Made by a program: the position numbers and the translations under genes
Notes under the pieces: generated by a model
What the model was told of the DNA's origin: nothing
The model's input: only the letters and a program-made list of their open reading frames with translations
Databases searched by the model: none
Assembly (NCBI GenBank): GCA_965279065.1
Contig: OZ257134.1
Coordinates: 3,534,001 to 3,598,000 of the forward strand
DNA length: 64,000 nucleotides
Source of the DNA: JAKAXS01 sp965279065
GTDB taxonomy: Bacteria > Pseudomonadota > Alphaproteobacteria > Rhizobiales > Hyphomicrobiaceae
Direction: 5' to 3'
Shown: positions 35,041-43,189 of the stretch, one piece after another
Numbering within the stretch: the stretch's first letter is position 1
Layout of the letters: each line of letters begins with the position of its first letter

Positions 35041-36417
35041 CTATACCCGCGGCTCGTATCGCAACAGATGGTAGCCTGGTATCTCAAGGTTGCAGGTAAC
35101 GCCGCCTGGCAGGAATTCGAGGCTTGCGCTGCCGTCCAGCGTGCGCCCCACGGCGCGCTCGATGAACGTTCGCCCGAATCCGATTCGTTGCGCGTCGTGC
35201 ACCTCCGGCCCACCCGTCTCGACCCAGTTGAAATAGAAGCGCCGGTCGCCACCACCGCCTGTGACGTCCCACGTGATGGTCACCACGCCCTTGTCCGTCG
35301 AGAGGGCGCCGTATTTGCCGGCGTTGTGCGCCAGTTCGTGGATCGCGAGCCCCAGGTTCTGCGTCGCCTCCGGGCCGAGCGTGACGTCGGGACCGTCGCA
35401 ATGAATGCGGCTGCCCAGCAGCTTCTCGAACCGCGACAACTGGCTCCTTACCAGCTCCGCCATTCTGACGCCGTGCCAGTCCTCGTTAACCAGCAGGTCG
35501 TGCGCCCGAGCCAACGACTGCACTCGGGCGGAGAAACGCTCGACGAATTCGTCCTTGGTGACGGTACGCGATGCCGTCTGTCTCGCGATCGCATTGACCA
35601 CCGCGAGCACATTCTTGGCGCGATGCGTCACGTCGCGCAGCAGAAGCTTCAGCTGCGCCTCGTTGCGCTTGCGAGCTGAGATATCGATCGCCGCCGTCGT
35701 AATTCCCATCACCTCGCCGGCCCGATTGATCATCGGGTCTACGCCGATCTCATACCATCGCGACGAGTCTTCAGTCTCGAACTCGATTTCCAGCAGGCCA
35801 TGCTCGCGCGTCGCCAGAGTTCTGGCCTTGAGGGCCGTCAGCGCCTCCGCCATCGCCGATGGAAAAATCGCCTTGTCGTCGCGCCCCAGCATGTCCTCGG
35901 CCACATAACCCGGTGGCGGATTGCGCACCCAGGTATACGTCAGCTGCCGATCCTGATTCGAAACGAACACGGGAGCCTTCCGCAGCGTCGTCTCGAAGCG
36001 CTGCATCGTCTGCGACAGCTCCAGTGCGCTCGCCTCTGCCTCTCCGGTCAGCCGCCGTTTCTCTCTGGCCAGCGCCTCCAATTCAGTACTGCTGGTCTTG
36101 ATCTGACGTTCGAGATCGTTGAACAAACTTCGTTCACGCCCCGACGTAATATTGATGACCAGGGCAATGCCCGCCAGGCACGCGCCCACAGCGATCAGCA
36201 TGCCCGACCACTCAACCGCTCGCGAAACGTCGTAAGGAATTGTAATGAGGTGAAACAGGCCGCTGGCACTGAAGATCGTGATCAGTAGCCACGCCGTCCG
36301 CGAATAAGGATATGCCGCGCGCGACTTGTGTCGAACCAAAACGAAAAACGCCACCGCGACGGCAAAACACGTCAGTGCCAGCAGGAGATGTGCGATCGTC
36401 AATGCAAACGGCGACAT
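35041..36417 (-). CDS. PAS-containing HWE-family sensor histidine kinase
   Basis: Protein of 458 residues with three N-terminal membrane helices (about 5-90), a coiled coil (100-140), a PAS domain (about 140-250) and an HWE/HisKA_2 kinase core: H box RDVTHRAKN with His265, N box IHELAHNAGKYG with Asn365, and the family W-x-E motif (NWVE, 398-400). HWE kinases commonly feed PhyR in the general stress response. This gene ends the leftward cluster next to phyR, 81 bp away, so it is a good candidate for a PhyK-type kinase. Its membrane region and PAS suggest an envelope or redox cue. Confidence 0.88.
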   Translation of the reverse strand: MSPFALTIAHLLLALTCFAVAVAFFVLVRHKSRAAYPYSRTAWLLITIFSASGLFHLITIPYDVSRAVEWSGMLIAVGACLAGIALVINITSGRERSLFNDLERQIKTSSTELEALAREKRRLTGEAEASALELSQTMQRFETTLRKAPVFVSNQDRQLTYTWVRNPPPGYVAEDMLGRDDKAIFPSAMAEALTALKARTLATREHGLLEIEFETEDSSRWYEIGVDPMINRAGEVMGITTAAIDISARKRNEAQLKLLLRDVTHRAKNVLAVVNAIARQTASRTVTKDEFVERFSARVQSLARAHDLLVNEDWHGVRMAELVRSQLSRFEKLLGSRIHCDGPDVTLGPEATQNLGLAIHELAHNAGKYGALSTDKGVVTITWDVTGGGGDRRFYFNWVETGGPEVHDAQRIGFGRTFIERAVGRTLDGSASLEFLPGGVTCNLEIPGYHLLRYEPRV

Positions 36418-36498
36418 CAGTACCTCTAGGGGAAACCCTCCCGGCTCCCGACGTCGCCTCTACAGTTGCAACAGCAGTCTCGCGATATCCATCACGCA

Positions 36499-37335
36499 TC
36501 AGGCCACGGCGTTGGTTGGACTTTCCCCATTCACGAACGAACCGGGCACGCGCGCGCTGGTTCCAAAGAACAGCGCCTGGCTGATGATGGCTCTGACCGT
36601 ATTGGTCTCGAAGGGTTTCGTGATCAGGAATGTCGGCTCCGGCCGCTCGCCGGTAAGCAATCGCTCCGGAAACGCCGTGATGAAGATCACAGGCATATCG
36701 AACGTCAGCAGAATCTCGTTGACTGCGTCCAGGCCCGAACTGCCGTCCGCCAGTTGGATGTCGGCCAGCACCAGTCCGGGTCGCTTGGCTTTGACCGCGG
36801 CGACAGCATCGCGATGCGTGCGTGCTACACCGCTAACGGTGTGACCCAGTCCCTGGACAAGGCTTTCCAGATCCATGGCGATCAGGGGTTCGTCCTCGAT
36901 GATGAGGACGTCCGTCGCCACCTGCTCGGCGATCTCTTTACCCGCCTGGCTTACGAGTTCCGTCACGCGTTCGATGGACGTATCCATGATCTGCGCCACC
37001 TGCGCCGTCGTGAAGCCTTCCACCGACGTCAGCAGGAACGCCTGTCGTGCGATCGGCGTTATTGCATCGAGCGATCTATCAACGGTCGACTGAGGTTTGC
37101 CTGCCAGCGGCGTCGTCGGCGACTGGTTCAACTTGACCGAGTTCCAAACCTTCAGGAAGCAACCGTAAAGCGCGACGCGCGGTTCGTCGTTCTGCGCGAA
37201 CGAACTTGGGTCCTCGACAAGAGATTCCAGAACGGCGACCACGTACGCATCGCCACTGTCCTGACTGCCGCTCAAAGCCCTCGCGAACCGCCGCAAATAC
37301 GGAAGGTGCGGCGCGATCTTCTCCGCTATGGCCAT
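36499..37335 (-). CDS. phyR: general stress response anti-anti-sigma regulator PhyR
   Basis: Protein of 278 residues with the PhyR layout: an N-terminal sigma-like domain (about 1-140; HLPYLRRFARALSGSQ and ARQAFLLTSVEGFTTAQVA) and a C-terminal receiver with phospho-Asp192 (LVLADIQLADGSSG) and Lys240 in ITKPF. When phosphorylated, PhyR sequesters the anti-sigma factor NepR and frees EcfG. The ATG at 37335 is preceded by AGGGGAA, so I rejected the longer frame from 37410. It follows ecfG and nepR in the same leftward direction with a 144-bp gap, in which I could not find a clear EcfG promoter. Confidence 0.95.
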   Translation of the reverse strand: MAIAEKIAPHLPYLRRFARALSGSQDSGDAYVVAVLESLVEDPSSFAQNDEPRVALYGCFLKVWNSVKLNQSPTTPLAGKPQSTVDRSLDAITPIARQAFLLTSVEGFTTAQVAQIMDTSIERVTELVSQAGKEIAEQVATDVLIIEDEPLIAMDLESLVQGLGHTVSGVARTHRDAVAAVKAKRPGLVLADIQLADGSSGLDAVNEILLTFDMPVIFITAFPERLLTGERPEPTFLITKPFETNTVRAIISQALFFGTSARVPGSFVNGESPTNAVA

Positions 37336-37479
37336 AAGTTCCCCTTTCGATGTCGTTCTGACACATTCCAACCCAACGGCATAAAGTCCGCAGGTCTCAT
37401 CTGGTTCCACTATTGGCGAAATTTATCTGACCGGCCCCAGAACATAGCCGATCGCGCCCGAAAGCCAAAGCTGCCGCCC

Positions 37480-38034
37480 CTACGACGCCCCACGTGCTTT
37501 GCCGCCCCCGGACATCAGCGGTTCGGTGCCATAGTCGCTCGCCCCCGAAACCTCGAGGACCTCAGATAACCTTGTTCGCGCGCGATTGACCCGGCTCTTG
37601 ATCGTACCTACCGCGCAGCCGCAGATTTCGGCCGCCTCTTCATAGGAAAATCCCTCCGCTCCGACCAAAAGCAATGCCTCGCGCTGATCCGGCGGCAGCT
37701 TGCCGAGCGCCGCCCGGAAATCGATGAGGTCGAGGTGCCCGTACTGCTCTGGCCGCACCGCCAATGAATTGGTGTGCACATCGTGCGGATCGTCGACCTC
37801 CCGGCGCAGCTTGCGGTGCTGCGAAAAGTAGGCATTGCGCAGGATGGTAAACAACCACGCCCTGAAGTTCGTGCCAGGGGTGAAGGAGTGCATGCTGTTC
37901 CAGGCCTTGACCAGTGTCTCCTGTACGAGATCGTCGGCACGTGCCCCGTCATTGGTAAACGAGCGCGCGAATGCACGCAGATGCGGGATCGTGGCGATCA
38001 GCATAGTTTCGAATTCAGCGCGGGGAGTGCTCAC
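37480..38034 (-). CDS. ecfG: general stress response ECF sigma factor EcfG
   Basis: Protein of 184 residues with sigma region 2 (DDLVQETLVKAWNSMHSFTPGTNFRAWLFTILRN, given here only as its position, about 34-67) and region 4 (about 105-165; KLPPDQREALLLVGAEGFSYEEAA, then GTIKSRVNRAR). It recognises GGAAC-N16/17-CGTT promoters, several of which lie in this window. Its start overlaps the end of nepR by 4 bp (ATGA), which couples production of sigma factor and anti-sigma factor. Confidence 0.95.
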   Translation of the reverse strand: MSTPRAEFETMLIATIPHLRAFARSFTNDGARADDLVQETLVKAWNSMHSFTPGTNFRAWLFTILRNAYFSQHRKLRREVDDPHDVHTNSLAVRPEQYGHLDLIDFRAALGKLPPDQREALLLVGAEGFSYEEAAEICGCAVGTIKSRVNRARTRLSEVLEVSGASDYGTEPLMSGGGKARGAS

Positions 38035-38258
38035 GGCTGGCCGTCTCCGCTGCCTGCTTCTTTACTCTTCAGCTGATTGAGCAAAGCCAGAAACTTCTCC
38101 GGAACTTCCTCGTTGACGACCTCCTGATAGGAATCGCGCAGCTTTTTGCCGAGCGTGCTTTGCAGCAGCGAATCCACGGGCGAACTGCCGGTCACTCCGC
38201 CATCAGGCTGAGCCGGCTTTTCGATCCCGGCCCCACCGCCGGATTTGCCTGTCGTCAT
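38031..38258 (-). CDS. nepR: anti-sigma factor NepR
   Basis: Small protein of 75 residues. A disordered Gly/Pro-rich start is followed by the NepR core (about 33-66): LGKKLRDSYQEVVNEEVPEKF then LALLNQLK. NepR binds and blocks EcfG until phosphorylated PhyR competes for it. It overlaps ecfG by 4 bp and lies 64 bp after the DUF1328 gene in the same direction, so it may also be transcribed from the EcfG promoter upstream of that gene, giving positive autoregulation. Confidence 0.93.
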   Translation of the reverse strand: MTTGKSGGGAGIEKPAQPDGGVTGSSPVDSLLQSTLGKKLRDSYQEVVNEEVPEKFLALLNQLKSKEAGSGDGQP

Positions 38259-38322
38259 GGAAGAAAGCCTCTGTTCCTAGGGCTGATCGCGAGACGATGC
38301 CGACACCGTCCCCCCGAATGAC

Positions 38323-38502
38323 TTAGACGGTCGGCGGTCGCCGGCCGGTCGTTACTCCATAGACCAGTGAGATCAGAAACAGGACGATTGCAACGAAGAA
38401 GACGACCTTAGCTAGTCCCACCGCGACACCAGCGATGCCGCCGAAGCCCAGAACAGCGGCAATCAACGCGATAACCAGGAACATAATGGCCCAGTTGAGC
38501 AT
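38323..38502 (-). CDS. DUF1328 (YtjA-like) small membrane protein
   Basis: A 59-residue protein, with a ribosome site caggag 7 nt before the ATG at 38502. It starts MLNWAIMFLVIALIAAVLGF and continues with a glycine-rich turn (GGIAGVAVG) and a second helix (VVFFVAIVLFLISLVYG), the DUF1328 pattern of two helices. Members are often stress-induced, with unknown function. A perfect EcfG promoter lies 28 bp upstream, supporting membership of the general stress regulon. Confidence 0.9.
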   Translation of the reverse strand: MLNWAIMFLVIALIAAVLGFGGIAGVAVGLAKVVFFVAIVLFLISLVYGVTTGRRPPTV

Positions 38503-38529
38503 GGCGATCTCCTGAAAGATTGCGCACGA

Positions 38530-38555
38530 AACGCTGTCGGAGCCGCAAAAGTTCC
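38530..38555 (-). promoter_or_regulatory. EcfG-type promoter for DUF1328-nepR-ecfG
   Basis: Read on the minus strand: GGAAC (38555-38551), a 17-nt spacer, and CGTT (38533-38530), a perfect EcfG consensus match. The DUF1328 start codon is 28 bp away. It is divergent from the second EcfG promoter at 38601. Confidence 0.8.
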
Positions 38556-38600
38556 GCCCACCGAACCACGATTTTCTCTATGGCAGCAGCGGGATGGTTT

Positions 38601-38625
38601 GGAACTTGATCGCAACATGAACGTT
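38601..38625 (+). promoter_or_regulatory. EcfG-type promoter for csbD
   Basis: GGAAC (38601-38605), 16-nt spacer, CGTT (38622-38625): a perfect match. The csbD ATG is 75 nt downstream, leaving a leader of about 65-70 nt. Confidence 0.8.
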
Positions 38626-38699
38626 AATTCGGCGAGCCCAGAGGCCAGCTTAGCGCCTGGGTAATTCGGTGACTCATAGTGAAAATCGAGGAGAGGCAA

Positions 38700-38903
38700 A
38701 TGAACTGGGATCGCATTGAAGGCAACTGGAAGCAGCTCAAGGGCAAGGCGAAGGAGCAATGGGGCAAGCTGACGGATGACGAACTCGATGTCATCGCCGG
38801 CAAGCGCGACCAGTTCGTCGGCAAGGTTCAGGAGCGCTACGGTCTGGCGAAAGATGACGCCGAACGCCAGGTCGATGACTTCGCCCGCAAGCACGACATG
38901 TAA
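38700..38903 (+). CDS. CsbD family stress-response protein
   Basis: Hydrophilic protein of 67 residues with the CsbD pattern: MNWDRIEGNWKQLKGKAKEQWG, then LTDDELDVIAGKRDQFVGK and a helical C-terminus. CsbD-like proteins are general stress proteins of unclear function. It has a strong ribosome site (gaggagagg), an EcfG promoter upstream and its own terminator downstream, so it is a single-gene unit of the stress regulon. Confidence 0.93.
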   Translation: MNWDRIEGNWKQLKGKAKEQWGKLTDDELDVIAGKRDQFVGKVQERYGLAKDDAERQVDDFARKHDM

Positions 38904-38927
38904 CGTGCAGGAGTTGTTTCGCAGTCG

Positions 38928-38956
38928 AAGGTGTCGGCTTTTGCCGGCACCTTTTT
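38928..38956 (+). terminator. rho-independent terminator of csbD
   Basis: An 11-bp stem (arms 38928-38938 and 38943-38953, one G-T pair) with a TTTT loop is followed by a T-run. It lies 25 bp after the csbD stop. The facing kinase gene ends 9 bp further on. Confidence 0.85.
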
Positions 38957-38964
38957 CGTTCCCA

Positions 38965-40527
38965 TCAGTCGAGCGGAACAGTGAACACGTAGGTGCACGA
39001 GCCGGCTGTCTTGTCGAAGCTCCTCGTAACCAGGAAGCCTAGCGCCGTCAGTTGCTCGCGGAGCTCAGCACCACCGTCATCGTCCTCCCCTCCTTCTTCG
39101 CACCACGTGACCAGTACCGTCGGCTCGAGCTCGAGCACGGACGTCCAAGTAATGCGCAGCGCATCCACGCCTCGGCGCATGGCCTCGATCGCCAACTCGT
39201 TCACCGCAAGCGCGAGCGATTGGGAGACTTGCGGCGAGAGGGCAACCTCCGGGCCGGTCACAATGGCCCGATGCGCCAGCGGCGCGAGTTCCGAGCGAAT
39301 GAGTTCACCGATATCGGCGCCGAGCCAGGCGTTCTCAACAATCATGTTGTGCGCCCGCGCCAGCGCATCGATCCGGTTGGTGAATTGCTGGTGCCCGTCG
39401 TGCCCGTTGCCCGCATCGGGCAGACTGCGGTTTGCCAATGCCTGCACGACCGCCAACATGTTCTTAACGCGATGCAAGAGTTCCAGGCGCAACGCCGCGC
39501 TGTCCTCGTGGGCCGCCGTCGCGAAAGCGGTGTGGTGTTGCAGCGCCAGCAGTAGGCCATACACAAGGCCGCTAACCCCGAGCCCAGCCAAAAGCAACGC
39601 TTGCGGCAGCCGCGACAAATGGATCGCCTCGTACGCTGGCAGCGATGAAAATCGATAGCCCATCTCGGTGCCGAACCGCTCCGTCACGACGTCGCTTGTC
39701 AGCATGGGTTTGGCTGGCGGGGTGAAACCTTCGTGCTCCGCGCTGTCGAACGACTTCGTGCCCGTCGAAGGCCGTCCATCGAATATTTCGATGCGAAAAT
39801 AGTCGCGCGCTTCCTGATACCGGTTCTGCATCAGCCCCGGCACCAGCACCGGCATCGCAAACGGCATCACAACAAATCCAATGAGGGCATGGCGCCTCTG
39901 CGGCACCGTTTCCCATCGTTCCCCCCGCGCATACACCGGAGAAAAGACAAGAAACCCCGGCTGTGGGGCCGCCGTGGTCGTTGCCGGGAATTGCAAAAGC
40001 GCGGTCCGCGCCGGCTTATCCAAATCGCGCGCCCTAGCCATGGCCGCCTCTCGGATCGGATCGCGCCCCGTCAGCCCAGTCAGGTCGCGCCAATGCGCCG
40101 GCTCCATCATGACGACTGTCAACAGTCTTTCGTCGGCCGCCCCGGTCGCACCATTGCCCGCCTTTGCCTGATTGCGTTCGCCGTACTTCAGATTTCCTAT
40201 ACCCTGAAACCCCGGGAACCTTTGGCGTAGGTCGTTGGCATCGACAAACAGCCGCCAGTCGTCAGCCGAGAGGTTGGGATGCGACGTCACCAGGCCGGAT
40301 GCGGCGCGCAAGAGTTCCTCCGTCGCCGTCATCGACTGCCGCATGCCGTTGATCAGCTTCGCCGTCTCTGCATTGAATAGCTTTTGGTCGTGGTGCTGCT
40401 GGTGATAGGTCGCTGTGACAAACAGGGCCGCCGTACCCGCCAGGCACGCCACCAGCCCAAAAATGGGATACGACAACGATCGGATCCAGTTCGGCCAAGA
40501 CAGCCGCATCGACCGCACCGCGAACAT
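38965..40527 (-). CDS. CHASE-domain HWE-type sensor kinase with a degenerate ATP-binding site
   Basis: Protein of 520 residues: a membrane helix (about 20-40), a periplasmic CHASE domain (about 70-270; DLRQRFPGFQGIGNLKYG, ending near YRFSSLPAYE), a second helix (about 300-325) and an HWE-like core with H box ELLHRVKNML. The N box reads NELAIEAMRRG where HELATNAxKYG is expected, so the key Asn is Glu, and the glycine box is hardly recognisable; W-x-E is kept as WCEE. It may not bind ATP normally and could act as a phosphotransfer or regulatory partner. It converges on csbD at the edge of the stress cluster. Confidence 0.85.
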   Translation of the reverse strand: MFAVRSMRLSWPNWIRSLSYPIFGLVACLAGTAALFVTATYHQQHHDQKLFNAETAKLINGMRQSMTATEELLRAASGLVTSHPNLSADDWRLFVDANDLRQRFPGFQGIGNLKYGERNQAKAGNGATGAADERLLTVVMMEPAHWRDLTGLTGRDPIREAAMARARDLDKPARTALLQFPATTTAAPQPGFLVFSPVYARGERWETVPQRRHALIGFVVMPFAMPVLVPGLMQNRYQEARDYFRIEIFDGRPSTGTKSFDSAEHEGFTPPAKPMLTSDVVTERFGTEMGYRFSSLPAYEAIHLSRLPQALLLAGLGVSGLVYGLLLALQHHTAFATAAHEDSAALRLELLHRVKNMLAVVQALANRSLPDAGNGHDGHQQFTNRIDALARAHNMIVENAWLGADIGELIRSELAPLAHRAIVTGPEVALSPQVSQSLALAVNELAIEAMRRGVDALRITWTSVLELEPTVLVTWCEEGGEDDDGGAELREQLTALGFLVTRSFDKTAGSCTYVFTVPLD

Positions 40528-40835
40528 CAGTTTAAGTCCAAAATTCTGTGGCGGAAATTAAGAGCGCCGCGAATGAAGCTTTCCATACTCCCAAACCGTA
40601 CAAATACAAAAGGGATATGGACCGCGTTCGCCCGCGAGTTGACAAGCCCTTAGGCTTCCAACATAAAGGCCGCTTCGCGCGCGGGTGAAAGCCTTCGCGA
40701 AAGGGAGCGCTGCCCGAGGCTCCGGCCGCTAATTAGCGGCTAAATCATTCAAAGTCCGCAGTTTTTTCCTGCGGCGCCACAGGGCGCGATGAGATCCAGA
40801 GCGCGAAAAATCGCGCGGAAAGAGACGTTGCAACC
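40528..40835. other. intergenic region with the rplU leader
   Basis: This holds the start region of the CHASE kinase on the left and the rplU promoter (40639-40667) with a leader of about 160 nt. The leader has inverted repeats such as gccgcta/tagcggc near 40726-40741. In other bacteria L21 leaders can bind ribosomal protein, but no known leader motif is certain here. Confidence 0.45.
40639..40667 (+). promoter_or_regulatory. sigma70-type promoter of rplU-rpmA
   Basis: TTGACA (40639-40644), a 17-nt spacer, and CATAAA (40662-40667). The -35 is perfect and the -10 weak. It faces rplU and would give a leader of about 160 nt. Confidence 0.6.
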
Positions 40836-41150
40836 ATGTACGCTGTCATCAAGACAGGCGGAAAGCAGTACCGCGTCGCCAAAGACGATGTGCTGACCGT
40901 CGAAAAGCTCAGCGCCGACAAAGACGGCAAGCTGGAACTGACCGAAGTCCTCATGATCGCCGGTTCGGGTGATCCCAAGATGGGCGGGCCCTTCATCTCC
41001 GGCGCCAAGGTCACCGCCGAGATCGTCGAACAGACGCGCGGTCCCAAGGTCATCGCTTTCAAGAAGCGCCGCCGCAAGAACTCGCGCCGCAAGCGCGGTC
41101 ATCGCCAGGATCTGACGACGATTCGCATCACCAACATCGTCGGCGCCTAA
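40836..41150 (+). CDS. rplU: 50S ribosomal protein L21
   Basis: Protein of 104 residues, the usual length, with MYAVIKTGGKQYRV at the start, KMGGPFISGAKVTAEI, and the basic C-terminal signature KKRRRKNSRRKRGHRQ typical of L21. It binds 23S rRNA in the large subunit. It leads the rplU-rpmA operon with 60 bp to rpmA. Confidence 0.98.
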   Translation: MYAVIKTGGKQYRVAKDDVLTVEKLSADKDGKLELTEVLMIAGSGDPKMGGPFISGAKVTAEIVEQTRGPKVIAFKKRRRKNSRRKRGHRQDLTTIRITNIVGA

Positions 41151-41210
41151 CGCGCCGCAGGCATCATCGGCGCTTCAGCAGCAGCCGACCCGACAGAAGG
41201 ACTTCCCCCT

Positions 41211-41483
41211 ATGGCACAAAAGAAAGCCGGCGGTTCGACCAAGAACGGTCGCGACAGCCACAGCAAGCGCCTCGGCATCAAGAAGTACGGCGGCGAGCAC
41301 GTCATTCCCGGAAACATCCTCTGCCGCCAGCGTGGCACGCAGTGGCACCCCGGCTCCAACGTCGGCATGGGTACCGACCACACCATCTTCGCCGTCGAAG
41401 AAGGCAAGGTCGAATTCACCACCAAGCGCAATGGGCGCATCTACATCTCGGTCAAGGCCGACAAGACCCAAGCCGCCGAATAA
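41211..41483 (+). CDS. rpmA: 50S ribosomal protein L27
   Basis: Protein of 90 residues starting MAQKKAGGSTKNGRDS, with RLGIKKYGGE and the conserved QRGTQWHPG and MGTDHTIFA segments. L27 reaches toward the peptidyl transferase centre. A strong hairpin 27 bp after the stop likely ends the operon. Confidence 0.98.
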   Translation: MAQKKAGGSTKNGRDSHSKRLGIKKYGGEHVIPGNILCRQRGTQWHPGSNVGMGTDHTIFAVEEGKVEFTTKRNGRIYISVKADKTQAAE

Positions 41484-41509
41484 CGGACACACACATCTTG
41501 CCTGATGCG

Positions 41510-41543
41510 CGAGGGGAGGTGGATGTCCACCTCCCCTCGTTTG
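41510..41543 (+). terminator. terminator hairpin after rpmA
   Basis: A perfect 14-bp inverted repeat (41510-41523 with 41526-41539) is followed by TTTG. The loop is very short, so in RNA the top pair will open to a 4-nt loop. The T-run is short but the stem is very stable. Confidence 0.75.
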
Positions 41544-41578
41544 CGTTGTGGGTGCGGACACGCCGCACAGTCGGTGCC

Positions 41579-41601
41579 ATCCTCGGGACAAGCCCGAGGA
41601 T
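41579..41601. repeat. small dispersed palindrome (REP-like)
   Basis: ATCCTCGGG (41579-41587) and CCCGAGGAT (41593-41601) are separated by 5 nt. I recall this kind of palindrome as an intergenic repeat in alphaproteobacteria. Only this one full copy was noticed in the window. Confidence 0.45.
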
Positions 41602-41683
41602 AACCGTTGAGGGCATGTAGCGTGCCGCGTCAGATCTGGCGTAGGGCTCGGGCATTGAATTTTGGATCTGCAGGCCACTGGCC

Positions 41684-43189
41684 ATGGAAAAAATTGCAAC
41701 TGCCGCGATCACCGGCGACACATTGATCGCCTGGGGCATCAAGCCCGGCAAGACGTTCAAGACGATCCTGGCCGAGGCGCGCGCGCTCGTGGCAACGGGC
41801 CTCGATCTCGAAGCCGTGCGCGGTGCTATCGTCGAAAAATTTCCCGCCCCCGCCGTCCTCACTCGTCGCGCCTCCGGCACCTTCGCGGAGGCGATCGCAG
41901 CCGAGTCCGAGGAGGACAAGGCCAATATCGCCAGCGTCCGCGCGCACATGGCCGAGTTGATGCGCTGCCCGGTGTTGGAGCATGGCGCCATCATGCCCGA
42001 CGCGTGCCCTTCGGGCAGCGCACCAGGTACAATCCCCGTCGGCGGCGCCGTCGTCTCGCGCGCCATCCATCCCGCATTCCATTCCGCCGACATCTGCTGC
42101 TCGATGTACGCCACGATCCTTCCGAAGGGTCAGTCCACGCGCGGCTTCATGGATGCGCTCGTCGCTTCAACGCGCTTCGGCCCCGGCGCACGCCCGCAGA
42201 ACGACTGGATCACCGATACCGTCACCGATGAGATCGAGGCCACGAAGAATCCCTTCCTGTCGCAGCTCGCCGGCCGCGCCAAGGCGCAGCTGTGCGACCA
42301 GGGCGACGGCAACCACTTCGCCTACTTCGGCGCGCTGACGGTGACGGCGCAGCTGACAGCGCAGCTCGCCGGCTCGGGTCAGGCCGAACTGGCGCACGCC
42401 CTGGAAGGCCAGAGCGACGTCGACGTCCTCGTGACGCATCACGGTAGCCGGGACCTAGGCGCCCAGGTCTACAAACGCGGCCTCGCTGCCGCGATGACGC
42501 ACGTCGGCGAAGTCGCGCCCGGCACGCCGTCGCATCAGGCCTGGCTCGACGCTGATAGCGAAATTGGCGCAGCCTACTGGGACGCCCTGCAGTACGTCGC
42601 TCGCTGGACGAAACGTAACCACCAGCTGGTCCACGAGCGCACGCTCGCCCGCCTCGGTGTGATCCCGCTGGCCCAGTTCGGCAACGAGCACAATTTCGTC
42701 TGGAAGCGTGACGGGCTCTTTTTCCACGGCAAGGGCGCCACCCCGGCCTGGCGCTCGGAGGCCGGCCATCCCCTTCTGGGATTGATCCCGCTAAACATGG
42801 CAGCACCCATCCTCTTGACGCTGGGCCGCGACAATGCGGAATTTGCCTCGTTCGCTCCCCACGGGGCGGGCCGCAACAAGAGCCGCACCGCGGTCCTGCG
42901 TCAGCTAGGCCTCCTCGGCCTGCCGCTGGACGAAGTGATCGCCCGCTCGCGGCGCATCGTCGACGAGCAGACGGAAGGACTGGACGTGCGCTTCTTCTAC
43001 GATCGACCCGACGTTTCGGAGAGCCCGATGGCCTACAAGTCGGCAGACCAGGTCCGCGAGCAGATCGAACGCTTCGGCCTGGCCGACGTTGTCGGACTGA
43101 TCACGCCCAAGGGATGCGTGATGGCCGGCGACTACGACAAGCCGTGGCTGGCGAAAAAAGCAGCGAAGCGAGCGGGTAGGGCGAACTGA
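41684..43189 (+). CDS. rtcB: RtcB-family RNA ligase
   Basis: Protein of 501 residues with RtcB motifs in order: the metal-binding SADICCSMYA (Asp and Cys of D-x-x-C kept, but the usual Gly after Cys is Ser), GDGNHF near 207, HHGSRDLG near 250, NEHNFVW, GKGATPAW near 347, and PHGAGRNKSRTA near 391 with the guanylated His. RtcB seals 2',3'-cyclic phosphate and 5'-OH RNA ends with GTP and manganese. No rtcA or archease gene is near. The following acetyltransferase starts right at its stop codon. The motif variation suggests a divergent subgroup. Confidence 0.9.
   Translation: MEKIATAAITGDTLIAWGIKPGKTFKTILAEARALVATGLDLEAVRGAIVEKFPAPAVLTRRASGTFAEAIAAESEEDKANIASVRAHMAELMRCPVLEHGAIMPDACPSGSAPGTIPVGGAVVSRAIHPAFHSADICCSMYATILPKGQSTRGFMDALVASTRFGPGARPQNDWITDTVTDEIEATKNPFLSQLAGRAKAQLCDQGDGNHFAYFGALTVTAQLTAQLAGSGQAELAHALEGQSDVDVLVTHHGSRDLGAQVYKRGLAAAMTHVGEVAPGTPSHQAWLDADSEIGAAYWDALQYVARWTKRNHQLVHERTLARLGVIPLAQFGNEHNFVWKRDGLFFHGKGATPAWRSEAGHPLLGLIPLNMAAPILLTLGRDNAEFASFAPHGAGRNKSRTAVLRQLGLLGLPLDEVIARSRRIVDEQTEGLDVRFFYDRPDVSESPMAYKSADQVREQIERFGLADVVGLITPKGCVMAGDYDKPWLAKKAAKRAGRAN

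Noticed and set aside
37375..37408. GGAAC and CGTT upstream of phyR on the minus strand
   Set aside because: The elements are 25 nt apart, too far for an EcfG promoter (16-17 nt).
36466..37569. 367-residue plus-strand frame opposite phyR and the end of ecfG
   Set aside because: Covers two certain genes of the stress locus in antisense and has no family features.
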